A stretch of 64,000 nucleotides of DNA, taken from NCBI RefSeq assembly GCF_010725725.1, contig NZ_AP022599.1, positions 5,420,750 through 5,484,749 of the forward strand, read 5' to 3'. The notes under the pieces were generated by a model. It did no database searches and was not told the DNA's origin. It saw only the letters and a list, made by a program, of their open reading frames with translations. Of the stretch, positions 26,180-34,435 are shown in pieces. The stretch is from Mycolicibacterium pulveris (GTDB lineage: Bacteria; Actinomycetota; Actinomycetes; Mycobacteriales; Mycobacteriaceae). The translations under genes were made by a program, and so were the position numbers. Position 1 is the first letter of the stretch. The number at the start of each line of letters is the position of its first letter.

Positions 26180-29100
26180 ATGGGTGCTGAACCAAACCGC
26201 CCGACCGAAGCGCACACGAACACGGTTGAGCTGCTAATTCGTTACTGGCTGGACAGCCGAGTGTCCGATTACCCCACTACCCTAGATTTCGTGGCGGGAT
26301 TGTTCGGCAGAAACAAGGTGCGCGAGCTGGCGCAGCAGATCAAGACGGACGACATCAAGTCGTATGTTGACCTGGTCCAGGCCTGGCTGGACGACTACCG
26401 CAACGGCTCGTTACGCGACGACAACGAGACCGATCGCGAGCAGCAGTACAACCAGGACTTCTTCATGAAGATCTTGGGTTACGTCGCCAAGCCAGTGGTT
26501 CCGTTCACGTTCACTCCGAAGGACAAGACATCGGTGAAGGGTGGACAGAAAGCCGACGCTGTCCTTCGCTTCAACGACCCGGCAGCCGGTATCGACATCG
26601 TGTCTGCCGTCGTGGAACTGAAGCCCGCCAACGTCGATCTTGATAAGCCTCAGCAGCGCGAGGGAAACCTGACCCCCGTTCAGCAGGCATTCAAGTACAA
26701 GCCCATGTACCCGTCGTGCCCATTCGTGGTCGTCAGCAACTTCTATGAGTTCCGGCTGTACAACAACAACCAGCTGGATTACGAGCGGTGGACCTTGGAC
26801 GACCTGGTCGATCCCGAGGGCGACTACATCAAGTTCAAGTCGTGGTTTGTGCTGATGCGGGCCGACAACATGGTGTCGGCGACGGGTGTCTCCCCCACCG
26901 AAGCGCTGCTATCCCGCATCAGGCAGGAGCAGGAGGAGATCGGCAAGGAGTTCTACGCCGAGTATAAGGACGCTCGGATAGAGCTGCTTCAGGACATCTG
27001 GCGGAACAATCCGGCCACCCGCCACCAGTTCGACATCGCGATCCGGAAGGTCCAGACCATCATCGACCGGATTGTGTTCTCGTGCTTTGCCGAGGACAGA
27101 GGACTTCTTCCCGACAACGTCATCGGTCTCGTACTCGACCACGCCGAGCACTCACTCTTCGGCGAGTCCATTTTTGATCACTTCAAGCGATTCTTCCGTG
27201 CCGTCGATCAGGGCAACGAACCACTGGGCATCCCGACCGGCTACAACGGCGGACTCTTCGCGGAAGATGAGTGGATCGACTCGCTAAAGATCTCAGATGA
27301 GGCCATGCGGCGGTTGACGAGGCTGGGACGCTTCGACTTCCAAGAGGACCTCAGCGTCAACATCTTGGGACACATCTTCGAACAGTCAATTACCAACCTA
27401 GAAGAAATCCGTCGCAAGGTTCGAGATCAAGAAGACCTCGGAGAGTTAAAGAGCGACCCCGCCGGAGCCCGCCACCGTGAGGGGATTTACTACACACCGG
27501 ACTACATCGTCCAGCATATCGTCGACAACACCCTCGGCAAATGGCTACACGAACGGGAGTTGGAGTGCCAAGCGAAACACGGCCTGACCGGTCGGTTGGG
27601 CGAAAAGGGCTACGAACAACGACAGCAACGGGCGTACTTGGAATACCTTGTAATCCTTCAAAGCGTCAGGGTACTGGATCTAGCCTGTGGCAGCGGCGCA
27701 TTCTTGGTGTACGTCTTCGACTACCTATTGAAGGAGAACCAGCGGGTTAACTACATCCTGGGCAACATCTTCGAGGTTAATGAAGAATCGGTGCGAAAGA
27801 TTCTCTCCGACAATATTTTCGGAGTTGATATCAATGAGGAATCTGTCGAGATCACCAAGCTGAGCCTCTGGCTGAAGACAGCGCAGAAGGGCAAGAAGCT
27901 AACCGCGCTTGATGACAACATTAAGTGCGGCAACTCGCTGGTAAGCGATCCTACTTCCACCGATAAGCCCTTCTCCTGGCCTGACGCATTCCCAAAGGTC
28001 ATGAGCAATGGCGGGTTTGATGTTGTCGTTGGCAATCCGCCGTACGTCAGCGCGATCGAGATGACCAGACACTTACCGGATCGAGAGCGACGCCACATGC
28101 GAGCGGCATACGACACGGCCGTCGGCGCGGTCGACTTGTACGTCTACTTCTTCGAGCGCGGAATTGAGTTACTCAAGCCGGGAGGCAAGCTCGGCTACAT
28201 CTCACCGAATCGTTGGCTGTCGATTGGCTATGGAGCAGCGCTCCGGAGATGGCTAATCGAGCACGTGCGCATCGAGTCAATCTTGAACGCGTCGGACACT
28301 CGTGTTTTCGAGGATGCCGCAACGTATCCCGTCGTCACGACCATGACAAAAGGCAAACCAGAGCGGCGCTATCGGATCATCGCTGGACATCTTCAAGAAA
28401 GGACTGCCGTACCGCTTGCGGTGCAACATGATTCGATGAAGCTGGCAGTCCTGCCCGAGAACATCATGGGTTTCCTGCTCAACGACAAATTGCCATTGAC
28501 AGAGAAGATCTTCGAACAATCGGAACCACTTGACAGGGTGGGTGAAATCAACGCCACTTCGACGGCAGCGGAAGCCGACGAGTACGGGGCGCATGTGAGC
28601 GACACGACCGGCATCCGCATTATCAACACGGGCACAATCGATCCGTACGCCAGCATGTGGGGACTGCGCCAGTTCAGAAAGCAAGGCCGGACGTTCCTTG
28701 AGCCCTATCTGGACTTGTCCGAAGTAAGCGACCAACGACGCAAGCTTTATCAGTCACCCAAAATTATCTTCGCGAAGATCGCGTTACGAACCGAGGCGTT
28801 CTACGACGAAAACGGTGAGTACGCCTCAATTGACACCAATTGCATTCACTCCTTCAACGAGCAATTCCTCCCTGAATACGTTCTCGCATGGGTGAATTCG
28901 CGGTTATATAACTATGTCTTCAGCTGCCTGTTCGACGGGGCGCGAATGGAAGGTGGCTACCTCGGCTTCTCATCGCCGAATCTGCGGTGCACGCCAATCA
29001 AGCAGATAGCTCTGGAAGACCAAGAGCGGCTTGTCGTTCCGGCGAATCGGTTGCGCGAGCTTTACCGGGAACGCGCTGAGGCCGACGACTTCTTCAGGAA

Positions 29101-29383
29101 ACTGATCAAGACGACCTTCGGCCTCACTACATGGCCGAACGCCAACATCCCCTGGTGGACGCTAGAAGCGACCGACTTCGTCCGCAATTTCCGGAGGCGC
29201 TTCACCACGGATCAAGTTGAAGATCTGATGGCAGCTCACAACCGTCACTCGAAGATCGTCGGTGACATGGTCACCGAAATCACGAAGCTGAACCAGCAGA
29301 TCGACCGAAGCTTCTACAAATTATTCGGCTTGACCCGCCGTGAGGTGGGAATGGTCGAGGCTATGCCATTCAGCTATCTCTGA
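26180..29383 (+). CDS. Type IIG restriction-modification enzyme (Eco57I-like nuclease-methyltransferase)
   Basis: A single 1067-residue polypeptide should both modify and cut DNA. The N-terminal third has a PD-(D/E)XK-type nuclease pattern, KADAVLRF followed by VELKPANVD (about residues 127-153). The central N6-adenine methyltransferase has motif I LDLACGSGAFLVYVFDY (near 499), GVDINEESVEITKLSLWL and motif IV DVVVGNPPYVSA (near 620). The C-terminal part resembles TaqI/Eco57I specificity domains, ending in a helical LNQQIDRSFYKLFGL region. A good ribosome site (GAGAGGAA) precedes the ATG. Codon use is clearly more A/T-rich than the flanks (about 40% GC around 27781-27840), which suggests recent transfer. 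The opposite orientation to the rest of the element marks it as cargo, probably anti-phage defence. Confidence 0.88.
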   Translation: MGAEPNRPTEAHTNTVELLIRYWLDSRVSDYPTTLDFVAGLFGRNKVRELAQQIKTDDIKSYVDLVQAWLDDYRNGSLRDDNETDREQQYNQDFFMKILGYVAKPVVPFTFTPKDKTSVKGGQKADAVLRFNDPAAGIDIVSAVVELKPANVDLDKPQQREGNLTPVQQAFKYKPMYPSCPFVVVSNFYEFRLYNNNQLDYERWTLDDLVDPEGDYIKFKSWFVLMRADNMVSATGVSPTEALLSRIRQEQEEIGKEFYAEYKDARIELLQDIWRNNPATRHQFDIAIRKVQTIIDRIVFSCFAEDRGLLPDNVIGLVLDHAEHSLFGESIFDHFKRFFRAVDQGNEPLGIPTGYNGGLFAEDEWIDSLKISDEAMRRLTRLGRFDFQEDLSVNILGHIFEQSITNLEEIRRKVRDQEDLGELKSDPAGARHREGIYYTPDYIVQHIVDNTLGKWLHERELECQAKHGLTGRLGEKGYEQRQQRAYLEYLVILQSVRVLDLACGSGAFLVYVFDYLLKENQRVNYILGNIFEVNEESVRKILSDNIFGVDINEESVEITKLSLWLKTAQKGKKLTALDDNIKCGNSLVSDPTSTDKPFSWPDAFPKVMSNGGFDVVVGNPPYVSAIEMTRHLPDRERRHMRAAYDTAVGAVDLYVYFFERGIELLKPGGKLGYISPNRWLSIGYGAALRRWLIEHVRIESILNASDTRVFEDAATYPVVTTMTKGKPERRYRIIAGHLQERTAVPLAVQHDSMKLAVLPENIMGFLLNDKLPLTEKIFEQSEPLDRVGEINATSTAAEADEYGAHVSDTTGIRIINTGTIDPYASMWGLRQFRKQGRTFLEPYLDLSEVSDQRRKLYQSPKIIFAKIALRTEAFYDENGEYASIDTNCIHSFNEQFLPEYVLAWVNSRLYNYVFSCLFDGARMEGGYLGFSSPNLRCTPIKQIALEDQERLVVPANRLRELYRERAEADDFFRKLIKTTFGLTTWPNANIPWWTLEATDFVRNFRRRFTTDQVEDLMAAHNRHSKIVGDMVTEITKLNQQIDRSFYKLFGLTRREVGMVEAMPFSYL

Positions 29384-29394
29384 TAAGGGGGCCG

Positions 29395-29655
29395 CTATCG
29401 GCGCGTCGGTCCGTCCCAGACAGTCAAGGGCTCGTCGGGCGTGACGATTGCTTCTTCCACTTTCCGCTGATCCTTCCCAGTCGGCCAAGACCTCGTGGAG
29501 CACCAGTCTGCCCTCGCGGCGCACCACAGCGCGTGTGCCCTGGTGGCCCACCACGGATCACTATCGCCACCAGGGGGTAGCCAACTTTCAGGATCGAAAG
29601 TCAACAGCTCCGGAGGCGGCATGCTGATCGCCGGTCGTTTGACGCGGTAGCCCAC
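29395..29655 (-). CDS. Small protein of unknown function
   Basis: The 86-residue protein starts at a GTG (29655) with GAGGAGG 6 bases upstream. It is rich in Pro and Trp (MPPPELLTFDPESWLPPGGD and DPWWATRAHALWCAARADWC) and has two Cys residues. I do not recognise a family. It follows the small terminase gene by 11 bp on the same strand and is probably co-transcribed with it. Confidence 0.6.
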   Translation of the reverse strand: MGYRVKRPAISMPPPELLTFDPESWLPPGGDSDPWWATRAHALWCAARADWCSTRSWPTGKDQRKVEEAIVTPDEPLTVWDGPTRR

Positions 29656-29666
29656 TACTTGCCTCC

Positions 29667-29960
29667 TCAGGTAGCGCTGTCTAGGACACCCTTAGGCAGC
29701 CCCAAACTGGCGACTAGCTTCGCCAACACCAACGACTGTTGCCGCGCCTCGACCGCCGCCGGGTGCACACGCGGGCCCTGATTTGAGTCGATAATTGCGC
29801 CGGTTTCGGCGACTTTGCGCCGCAATTCCGCGATTAGATCACGTGCCCTACAGGCCTCCTCAAGCAGCGCCAGTTCGGGCGGGTCGAGGTCGAAATCGGC
29901 GGTCACGGCGTCCCACAGACGTCGCCCGGCGGTGGCCAGGCCGCGCGGTCTACTGGTCAT
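29667..29960 (-). CDS. P27-type phage terminase small subunit
   Basis: Small terminases recognise DNA for packaging. The 97-residue protein has the family pattern GRRLWDAVTADFDLDPPELA followed by LLEEACRARDLIAEL, and the C-terminal HPAAVEARQQSLVLAKLVAS ending SLGLP. No large terminase is present anywhere in the element. In phage satellites such a lone subunit redirects a helper phage's packaging machinery to satellite DNA, which is the likely role here, though this is inference. Confidence 0.82.
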   Translation of the reverse strand: MTSRPRGLATAGRRLWDAVTADFDLDPPELALLEEACRARDLIAELRRKVAETGAIIDSNQGPRVHPAAVEARQQSLVLAKLVASLGLPKGVLDSAT

Positions 29961-30041
29961 AGTGTCCTCTCAAGCGCCCGAATTCTCTGAATCCTCGGGG
30001 ATAGAAATTCGCCTATGCCGTCGAGGTGCGGCGTGGCGGGA

Positions 30042-30135
30042 CTGGGGGGTATCCCCCAGGGTGTTGCCTGGTGTCTTGCTGTGGGTGTGCCTGCGCAGCG
30101 GGCCCGACGCCTCCGGGTTGGTGTGCCGGGCCCGC
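30042..30135. terminator. Two strong hairpins in the 29961-30222 intergenic region
   Basis: CTGGGGG-GTAT-CCCCCAG (30042-30059) and GCGGGCCCG-20 nt-CGGGCCCGC (30098-30106 with 30127-30135) lie between the terminase gene and the upstream small-gene operon, both on the minus strand. They could terminate or attenuate the operon before the terminase. No open frame was supported in this 262-bp stretch. Confidence 0.5.
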
Positions 30136-30222
30136 TGGCGGCGCGGCGAGGCGGCTCTCCAGCGGGGAGAAAGGAAAAACCCGGCTGGTCGTGCCTGCCT
30201 TGCCGCTGCTTCATCGGGCGTG

Positions 30223-30975
30223 TCAGATCGCTACGTGGCCGATGCCGTGCTGGTTTTGGCGGCGGCGTTCGCCGGCGGCCTGGTGCTCGGCAACGATCGG
30301 CGCGGCAGCTTCGGCCGCCTCGGCGGCGCTTGGGTACCAGAGTTGGCCGCCGCGCTTGAGCCCGGTGATGAGCGTGTCGAGGACGTTGTCGCCGTGCAGA
30401 TTGCGCACCTTGCGGGGCTCGCGCCAACGGGTGCAGTCGACGCCGTGCGGGCGCGGGTCGATCTCGGGCGGGGTGAGGTACACGTCGCGGAATTGGTACA
30501 GCTCGTTGAGCTGGCTGCCGGTGAGTTCTTTGTCGGCGACTAGGCGGGCGGCATCGGTTTTGCCTTCGCGGATCAGTGTGTCGAGGCGGGCGTCGCCGAG
30601 TTCGGCGATGCGTTCGAGCTTGCTGATGCAGTCGTCGGCGACCTCGGCCAGGGCAGCGTGGATTTCGTTGCGGCAGTCGAGGATCGCATCGAGCGCGTTG
30701 GCGGCGGCGGTGAGGCGGGCTTGTGCCCATGCGTCGCGGACGCGGCCGTGTGCGAGTTGGCGTAGTGCGAGCTGGTCGAGCTGATCGAGGCTGGCACCGT
30801 CGAGGACTGCGTCGTGCAGTGTGTGCGGCGATGGGTCAGGCACCGGGTTGGCTTCGATACGGTCGAGCAGTTCGACGGCTCGGGCGACGGGCTTAGGGAG
30901 GTCGACGTCGTGCTCGGCGAACTTTTTGAGGGCGGCGCGCAGCCGGTAGGGTGCGCCTTCGCGGCGGTTCCACAT
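30223..30975 (-). CDS. Satellite protein of unknown function, helical
   Basis: The 250-residue protein starts at an ATG (30975) with GGAGA 7 bases upstream; the frame is open further back, but that part overlaps another gene. The sequence is mostly charged helix (LDRIEANPVPDPS, LDQLALRQLAHGRVRDAW, VADDCISKLERIAELGDARL), followed by FRDVYLTPPEIDPRPHGVD. The C-terminus is polar and basic. No catalytic motif is seen. Length and position suggest a φRv-type accessory protein. Confidence 0.65.
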   Translation of the reverse strand: MWNRREGAPYRLRAALKKFAEHDVDLPKPVARAVELLDRIEANPVPDPSPHTLHDAVLDGASLDQLDQLALRQLAHGRVRDAWAQARLTAAANALDAILDCRNEIHAALAEVADDCISKLERIAELGDARLDTLIREGKTDAARLVADKELTGSQLNELYQFRDVYLTPPEIDPRPHGVDCTRWREPRKVRNLHGDNVLDTLITGLKRGGQLWYPSAAEAAEAAAPIVAEHQAAGERRRQNQHGIGHVAI

Positions 30976-30989
30976 ATGGTTGTCTCCGT

Positions 30990-31220
30990 TTACTTTTGGC
31001 GGTTGGCGGGGTTGCCGTATTCGCGTAGCGCGGCGGCTGCGGATTCCTTGGTGGCTCGGCCTCGGCGGTCTGCGCCTCGGGCGCGGCGCAGCGCTGCGGC
31101 GGCGCGGGCTTTCGGGTCTGTCGGTTCGGGCGGCGGGCGTAGCCGCGCGAGCAGCGTGTCGACGTCTTGTTCGCTCATGTCGGCGATCTGCTGCTCGACT
31201 TCGGGCGGTAGTTGTGTCAT
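30990..31220 (-). CDS. Small acidic-basic protein of unknown function
   Basis: The 76-residue protein has an acidic N-terminal helix (PPEVEQQIADMSEQDVDTLL) and a basic second half (RAAAALRRARGADRRGRATK). Its ATG overlaps the stop of the upstream helix-turn-helix gene by 4 bp. No known domain was recognised. Confidence 0.6.
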   Translation of the reverse strand: MTQLPPEVEQQIADMSEQDVDTLLARLRPPPEPTDPKARAAAALRRARGADRRGRATKESAAAALREYGNPANRQK

Positions 31221-31624
31221 GCGTCAATCTCCTTGTGGTTCCTCATGGCTTGGATCGTTGCGGCTGGGAACATCCAGCGGCCGTGGATTTTTTGGCCGCC
31301 GAGCGCCTGGGCGCGGCGCTGCACCGTGCGGTGGTCGACGTCGAGCAGTTCTGCGGCGCGGCCGGTGGTGATCCAGTCATGCTGCAAGTCTTGCAGGCGG
31401 CCACCCGAAACCTGTCGTGTAGGCGACTCGACATGTGTTGTGCGGTGGACCGTTTCGAGGCGGCGCAGCAGCGCAATTACGGGTTGCGGTACTGGGCGGC
31501 CCGCTGCTGCGTGGCCGCGCCGGTAGGCGTCGACGGCGTGCAGGGCGGCGCGGACTTCGTCGCGGGTCAACCCGACGGCGACGGCGGCGGCCTGGTCCTC
31601 GCGGTCGGCGGCTGGGCGGGTCAT
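31217..31624 (-). CDS. Helix-turn-helix DNA-binding protein
   Basis: The 135-residue protein has a C-terminal winged helix-turn-helix of the excisionase/MerR-like kind (about 84-135: DWITTGRAAELLDVDHRTVQ, then RRAQALGGQKIHGRWMFP). A helical N-terminus contains TRDEVRAALHAVDAYRRG. It probably controls satellite transcription or replication. It overlaps its neighbours on both sides by 4 bp (31217-31220 and 31621-31624). Confidence 0.68.
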   Translation of the reverse strand: MTRPAADREDQAAAVAVGLTRDEVRAALHAVDAYRRGHAAAGRPVPQPVIALLRRLETVHRTTHVESPTRQVSGGRLQDLQHDWITTGRAAELLDVDHRTVQRRAQALGGQKIHGRWMFPAATIQAMRNHKEIDA

Positions 31625-31929
31625 GTCGCGTTCCTCGACGTCGTCGGCCGGTCCTCGCCGTCGCCGACGGCGGCGAGCTGCTTGACGTAGCGGCGCGGGT
31701 AAAAGCTCTCGCGGCGCTTGCCGTAGGCGATGGTGCAGCGCGGGCCGCCGCCACCGGCGCGGACTTTCGCGGCGGTCGTGTCGTCGACGGGCTGTGGGTC
31801 GAATAGTTTGAGTTCTTGGCCGCGCCAGACACGCCCGAGTCCGTCGATGCGGTCGACGCTGCGCACGCGGCGGCCATCGGCGCTGACTTGGTGGTGGGGG
31901 TATCCGTCGATCGGCAGCCAGTCGGTCAC
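31621..31929 (-). CDS. NUMOD4 motif protein
   Basis: From a GTG at 31929 the 102-residue protein opens VTDWLPIDGYPHHQVSADGR then RVRSVDR. This matches the NUMOD4 DNA-binding motif (W-PI-GY---Y-VS--GRVRS) found beside HNH homing endonucleases. No HNH catalytic motif follows; the rest ends KRRESFYPRRYVKQLAAVG. It may be a stand-alone DNA-binding remnant or a small regulator. It overlaps both flanking genes by 4 bp. Confidence 0.68.
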   Translation of the reverse strand: MTDWLPIDGYPHHQVSADGRRVRSVDRIDGLGRVWRGQELKLFDPQPVDDTTAAKVRAGGGGPRCTIAYGKRRESFYPRRYVKQLAAVGDGEDRPTTSRNAT

Positions 31930-32126
31930 GATGCGCCTCCGCGTGGCATGAGTGCGGCGACGCCGACGGTGGCGAGGCCGCGGCGGGCGACGGCCGCCGG
32001 GTCGGCGAGGCGGGCGAGCTGCTCGACCTCGGGGTCGTAGTTGTCGTCGGCCGCCGGGCCGCCGGTTGTAGATGGAGATGTCATCGACTTCTGTGCCCGG
32101 CGGCGGCCGCCGGTGGAGGTGGTCAT
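31926..32126 (-). CDS. Small protein of unknown function, first of a five-gene overlapping operon
   Basis: The 66-residue protein starts at an ATG (32126) with AAGGAA 8 bases upstream. It has a basic Ser/Thr-rich start (TTSTGGRRRAQKSM) and a helix DPEVEQLARLADPAAVARRG. No family was recognised. It opens the minus-strand chain 32126 to 30223. Confidence 0.55.
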   Translation of the reverse strand: MTTSTGGRRRAQKSMTSPSTTGGPAADDNYDPEVEQLARLADPAAVARRGLATVGVAALMPRGGAS

Positions 32127-32267
32127 GGCTGGGGTTCCTTCGCTTTCTTTTCGCTAGCTGATTGGTGCCGTCGGGGAAGGGGGGTTTTGGCCTCCGATTC
32201 GACGCCGTCGGTGTTTGCTGGCGGGCTGTTGAGTGAAGCAGCAGCCGGGGCCGCAGGGTGACGGCTT

Positions 32268-32424
32268 CCCAGTCGTGCCCAGTCGTGCCCTCAGTCGGGC
32301 CCACACACATGGGAGGGCACGAGTGGCACGACTGGACTGACCAGGCAGTATGTACTTAGATTTTGAGTCAAGAGCCCAGTCGTGCCCTGTGTGAGCGTCT
32401 GGGCCCGACTGAGGGACCGACTGG
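32268..32424. other. Iteron-rich probable replication origin
   Basis: CCCAGTCGTGCCC occurs at 32268-32280, 32278-32290 and 32375-32387, and GGCACGACTGG (inverted) at 32325-32335. CTCAGTCGGGCCC (32290-32302) has an exact inverted copy at 32401-32413, and a variant GGACCGACTGG follows. Between them lies an unusually A/T-rich stretch (about 32346-32373). The cluster sits 26-180 bp downstream of the RepA-like helicase gene in a 323-bp non-coding gap. This is the layout of an origin, with iterons and a melting region. A packaging site is an alternative role. Confidence 0.65.
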
Positions 32425-32449
32425 ATTGCTGGCCTGCGCCCGGCGGCTG

Positions 32450-33832
32450 TCATTGGGCGGCCTTCCGTAGCGACCAGAATGTGCGCGACGGCACTTCGCG
32501 GGTGCGTTCGATGTGCACGCCGATCCGGTGCCCGGCGGTCCGCAACATCTTCGCGCTGAATCCGAGTTCGGCGGCCGCCGCCAGCACGTCCTCGCGTGGT
32601 ACGCGCCCGGTGGCCGCTAGGTAGCCCTTGAGCCATTTCTTGCACTCGTCGGTGCCTGAGCGGGTGTGGCTGCTGCGTTCGGCGATCAGCAGCTCGCGCA
32701 CGGTCGTTTCGGTGGGGCCGATCAGTTCGAAGCGGGCTACGTCGTCGGTGTTGCCGTCGTCGAGTTTCACGCGGTGGCTGCCGATCCGGTAGGCGAGCGA
32801 CAGGTCTTCGAATCCGGCCGAGTTTTTCGCTTGCGACATGACGCGGGTGCCGTCGTCGGCTTCACGATCAATTGCGAATCCGAATACGCAGCGCGCTAAT
32901 TCTCCGAATGCTGACGATCCGGTGATGGATGCGACAACGTCGCCTGTCGGTGCTTTTGTCATGTGGCAGATGCCTACGACGGTGCCGTCGATCGCTTCGG
33001 CGATGCGTACCCAGGGGTCGAGGTAGTCGCGTACTTCGTTGTTGCGGTTTATGTCTGCGTCGCCGGTGATGGTGCCCATCAGCGGGTCGAGGAACACCGC
33101 GCGAATGTTTTTGGCGGTGAACATTTTGGCGAGGGCGGCCTCGTCGGTGATTGAGCGGATGCGTGCGGGGTCGCCGTTGCGTTCGATGAAGTAGACGCGG
33201 TCCATGTCTGCACCGGCGGCTTTGAGTGACGGCGCGACGGTGTAGTGCCATGCTTCCTCAGTGGCGATGTAGGCGACGTTGACGGGTTGGCCTTCCCAGC
33301 AGCCCGGCAGGGTGCCTTGCGTCCATCCTGCGGCGAACCAGCGGGCTGCAGTGGACTTCCCGGCGGCCGGTCTGCCGCCGAACAGGGTGATTGCGGCTTT
33401 GAGGATGCGGCCCCGGCCGTCGTATTCCCACACCCAGTCTGCTTTCCGCGTGTGGACGGTGGAGGCCTTCACGAGCCGCATTTCTGCGGTCGACTCGGCC
33501 GCCAGTTCGAGTCCGGCGGTGACTGCGGCTTGCGCGGCCGGGTTGGCGTTGTACAGGTCGAGCGGATGCTGGCGGGTGTTGCGCCCGGTGAGCGCGTCGA
33601 CGGCTTCGTGTTGGGTCATGTGATCCTCGCTGGATGGTGCTGGGACACCGGGGCCGCCCGTGTGCCAGTGATCGAAGCACGGGTAGGCGATGTGTTGCCC
33701 GTGGTCGATGTGGTCGTTGATGTAGTCGATCCAGTCGGCGCGGTCGGCCTGGTACGCCGCGATTTCGTCAGCGGTTGCTGCCTCGGCGGCGCAGAGGAGC
33801 CGTGTCGCGGGGTGTCCGGTATGGTCTGTCAT
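32450..33832 (-). CDS. RepA-like replicative helicase / AAA ATPase
   Basis: The protein has about 460 residues from the ATG at 33832; the frame is open to 33952, and the AGGAG site near 33855 is rather far, so the start is uncertain. The N-terminal part (1-120) resembles the start of primase-helicase proteins. The RecA-like domain has Walker A FGGRPAAGKSTAARW (near residue 150) and Walker B IRAVFLDPLMG, with HMTK and a sensor region typical of RSF1010 RepA-type helicases. A winged-helix-like C-terminus (VPREDVLAAAAELGFSAKML) may bind the nearby iterons. It probably drives autonomous replication of the excised element. Confidence 0.8.
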   Translation of the reverse strand: MTDHTGHPATRLLCAAEAATADEIAAYQADRADWIDYINDHIDHGQHIAYPCFDHWHTGGPGVPAPSSEDHMTQHEAVDALTGRNTRQHPLDLYNANPAAQAAVTAGLELAAESTAEMRLVKASTVHTRKADWVWEYDGRGRILKAAITLFGGRPAAGKSTAARWFAAGWTQGTLPGCWEGQPVNVAYIATEEAWHYTVAPSLKAAGADMDRVYFIERNGDPARIRSITDEAALAKMFTAKNIRAVFLDPLMGTITGDADINRNNEVRDYLDPWVRIAEAIDGTVVGICHMTKAPTGDVVASITGSSAFGELARCVFGFAIDREADDGTRVMSQAKNSAGFEDLSLAYRIGSHRVKLDDGNTDDVARFELIGPTETTVRELLIAERSSHTRSGTDECKKWLKGYLAATGRVPREDVLAAAAELGFSAKMLRTAGHRIGVHIERTREVPSRTFWSLRKAAQ

Positions 33833-33929
33833 GCGTAGGCATTCCGATCTCCTGGTGTGGGGAGGGGTTTGCTTTTTATGGGTGGATCGCCGCCGGGCCC
33901 TGGTGTTGTGCCCGGCGGCGATCGCCGTT

Positions 33930-34124
33930 TCAGGCTGCCGGGATGGGTTCAAGCAGCTGCTCGACGTCGGCGCGGCGCAGCCGGATTGAGCGGCCGTCGC
34001 GGACGCGGTAGGCGGTGATCCGGCCTTCGGCGATCCATAGCCGCACTGAGCGGTCGGTTACCTGTAGTTCGTCGGCGACCTGGGCTACGGTCATCCATTT
34101 GGGTTGAGTTTGCTTGCGGGACAT
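33930..34124 (-). CDS. xis: Excisionase / helix-turn-helix protein
   Basis: The 64-residue protein starts at an ATG (34124) with AAGGGG 7 bases upstream. It consists of one MerR-like winged helix: WMTVAQVADELQVTDRSVRL then WIAEGRITAYRVRDGRSIRL. This is typical of excisionases (AlpA/Xis type), and its place next to the integrase supports that. Such proteins bend DNA at the attachment arms and direct excision. Confidence 0.85.
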   Translation of the reverse strand: MSRKQTQPKWMTVAQVADELQVTDRSVRLWIAEGRITAYRVRDGRSIRLRRADVEQLLEPIPAA

Positions 34125-34428
34125 CGGTTTTCCCCTTCTTGGGTTTGGGGTCGACCGGGCATAAAAATTGGGGCCGGTCGACACACGTGTTTCCTGGTGT
34201 GTCGCCCGGCCCCGATGAGCACACCGCCCCCGAACCCGGTGTCACCGCGAACCGCGCCATATGTAGCTGTTGCGGCGCTGCTGGTCAAATGCTTGGCAGG
34301 TGTTTTCGCGTCCCTAGTCGGGGTGTCGCTAGGCGGCACGGCCTGCTGCTGAAAATGAAGTGTACTACATGTTTTCCGCGCACATGATTGTGAAACCTGT
34401 TGTGTATCAACACTTCGTGTAGGCAGGT
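34125..34428. promoter_or_regulatory. Integrase-excisionase control region with alternative hairpins
   Basis: This 304-bp gap has no convincing gene. A near-perfect 17-bp stem pairs 34170-34186 with 34197-34213 (16 of 17 bases, 10-nt loop). The first arm can instead pair with 34150-34158 through GTCGACCGG/CCGGTCGAC (34174-34182), so the two structures exclude each other as in an attenuator. The right half (34351-34415) is A/T-rich and is a good place for the promoter of the leftward xis-rep operon. An ORF on the minus strand (34091-34339) was judged a chance frame. Confidence 0.5.
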
Positions 34429-34435
34429 CTACACG
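34416..34435. terminator. Hairpin overlapping the integrase stop codon
   Basis: CGTGTAG-GCAGGT-CTACACG forms a 7-bp perfect stem. The int stop codon (34429-34431 on the minus strand) lies inside it. It may end the int transcript or block read-through into xis. Confidence 0.45.

Noticed and set aside
29957..30730. Large minus-strand frame (257 codons) overlapping the intergenic gap
   Set aside because: It overlaps the well-supported gene at 30223-30975 in another frame and is composed of Arg/Pro/His runs typical of a GC-rich shadow frame.
32154..32645. Minus-strand frame through the iteron region
   Set aside because: Its amino acid composition is unnatural and it overlaps the end of the helicase gene; the repeats explain the region better.
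34091..34339. Minus-strand open frame of 82 codons between xis and int
   Set aside because: It overlaps the xis start and the hairpin region, lacks a ribosome site and has no recognisable protein character.
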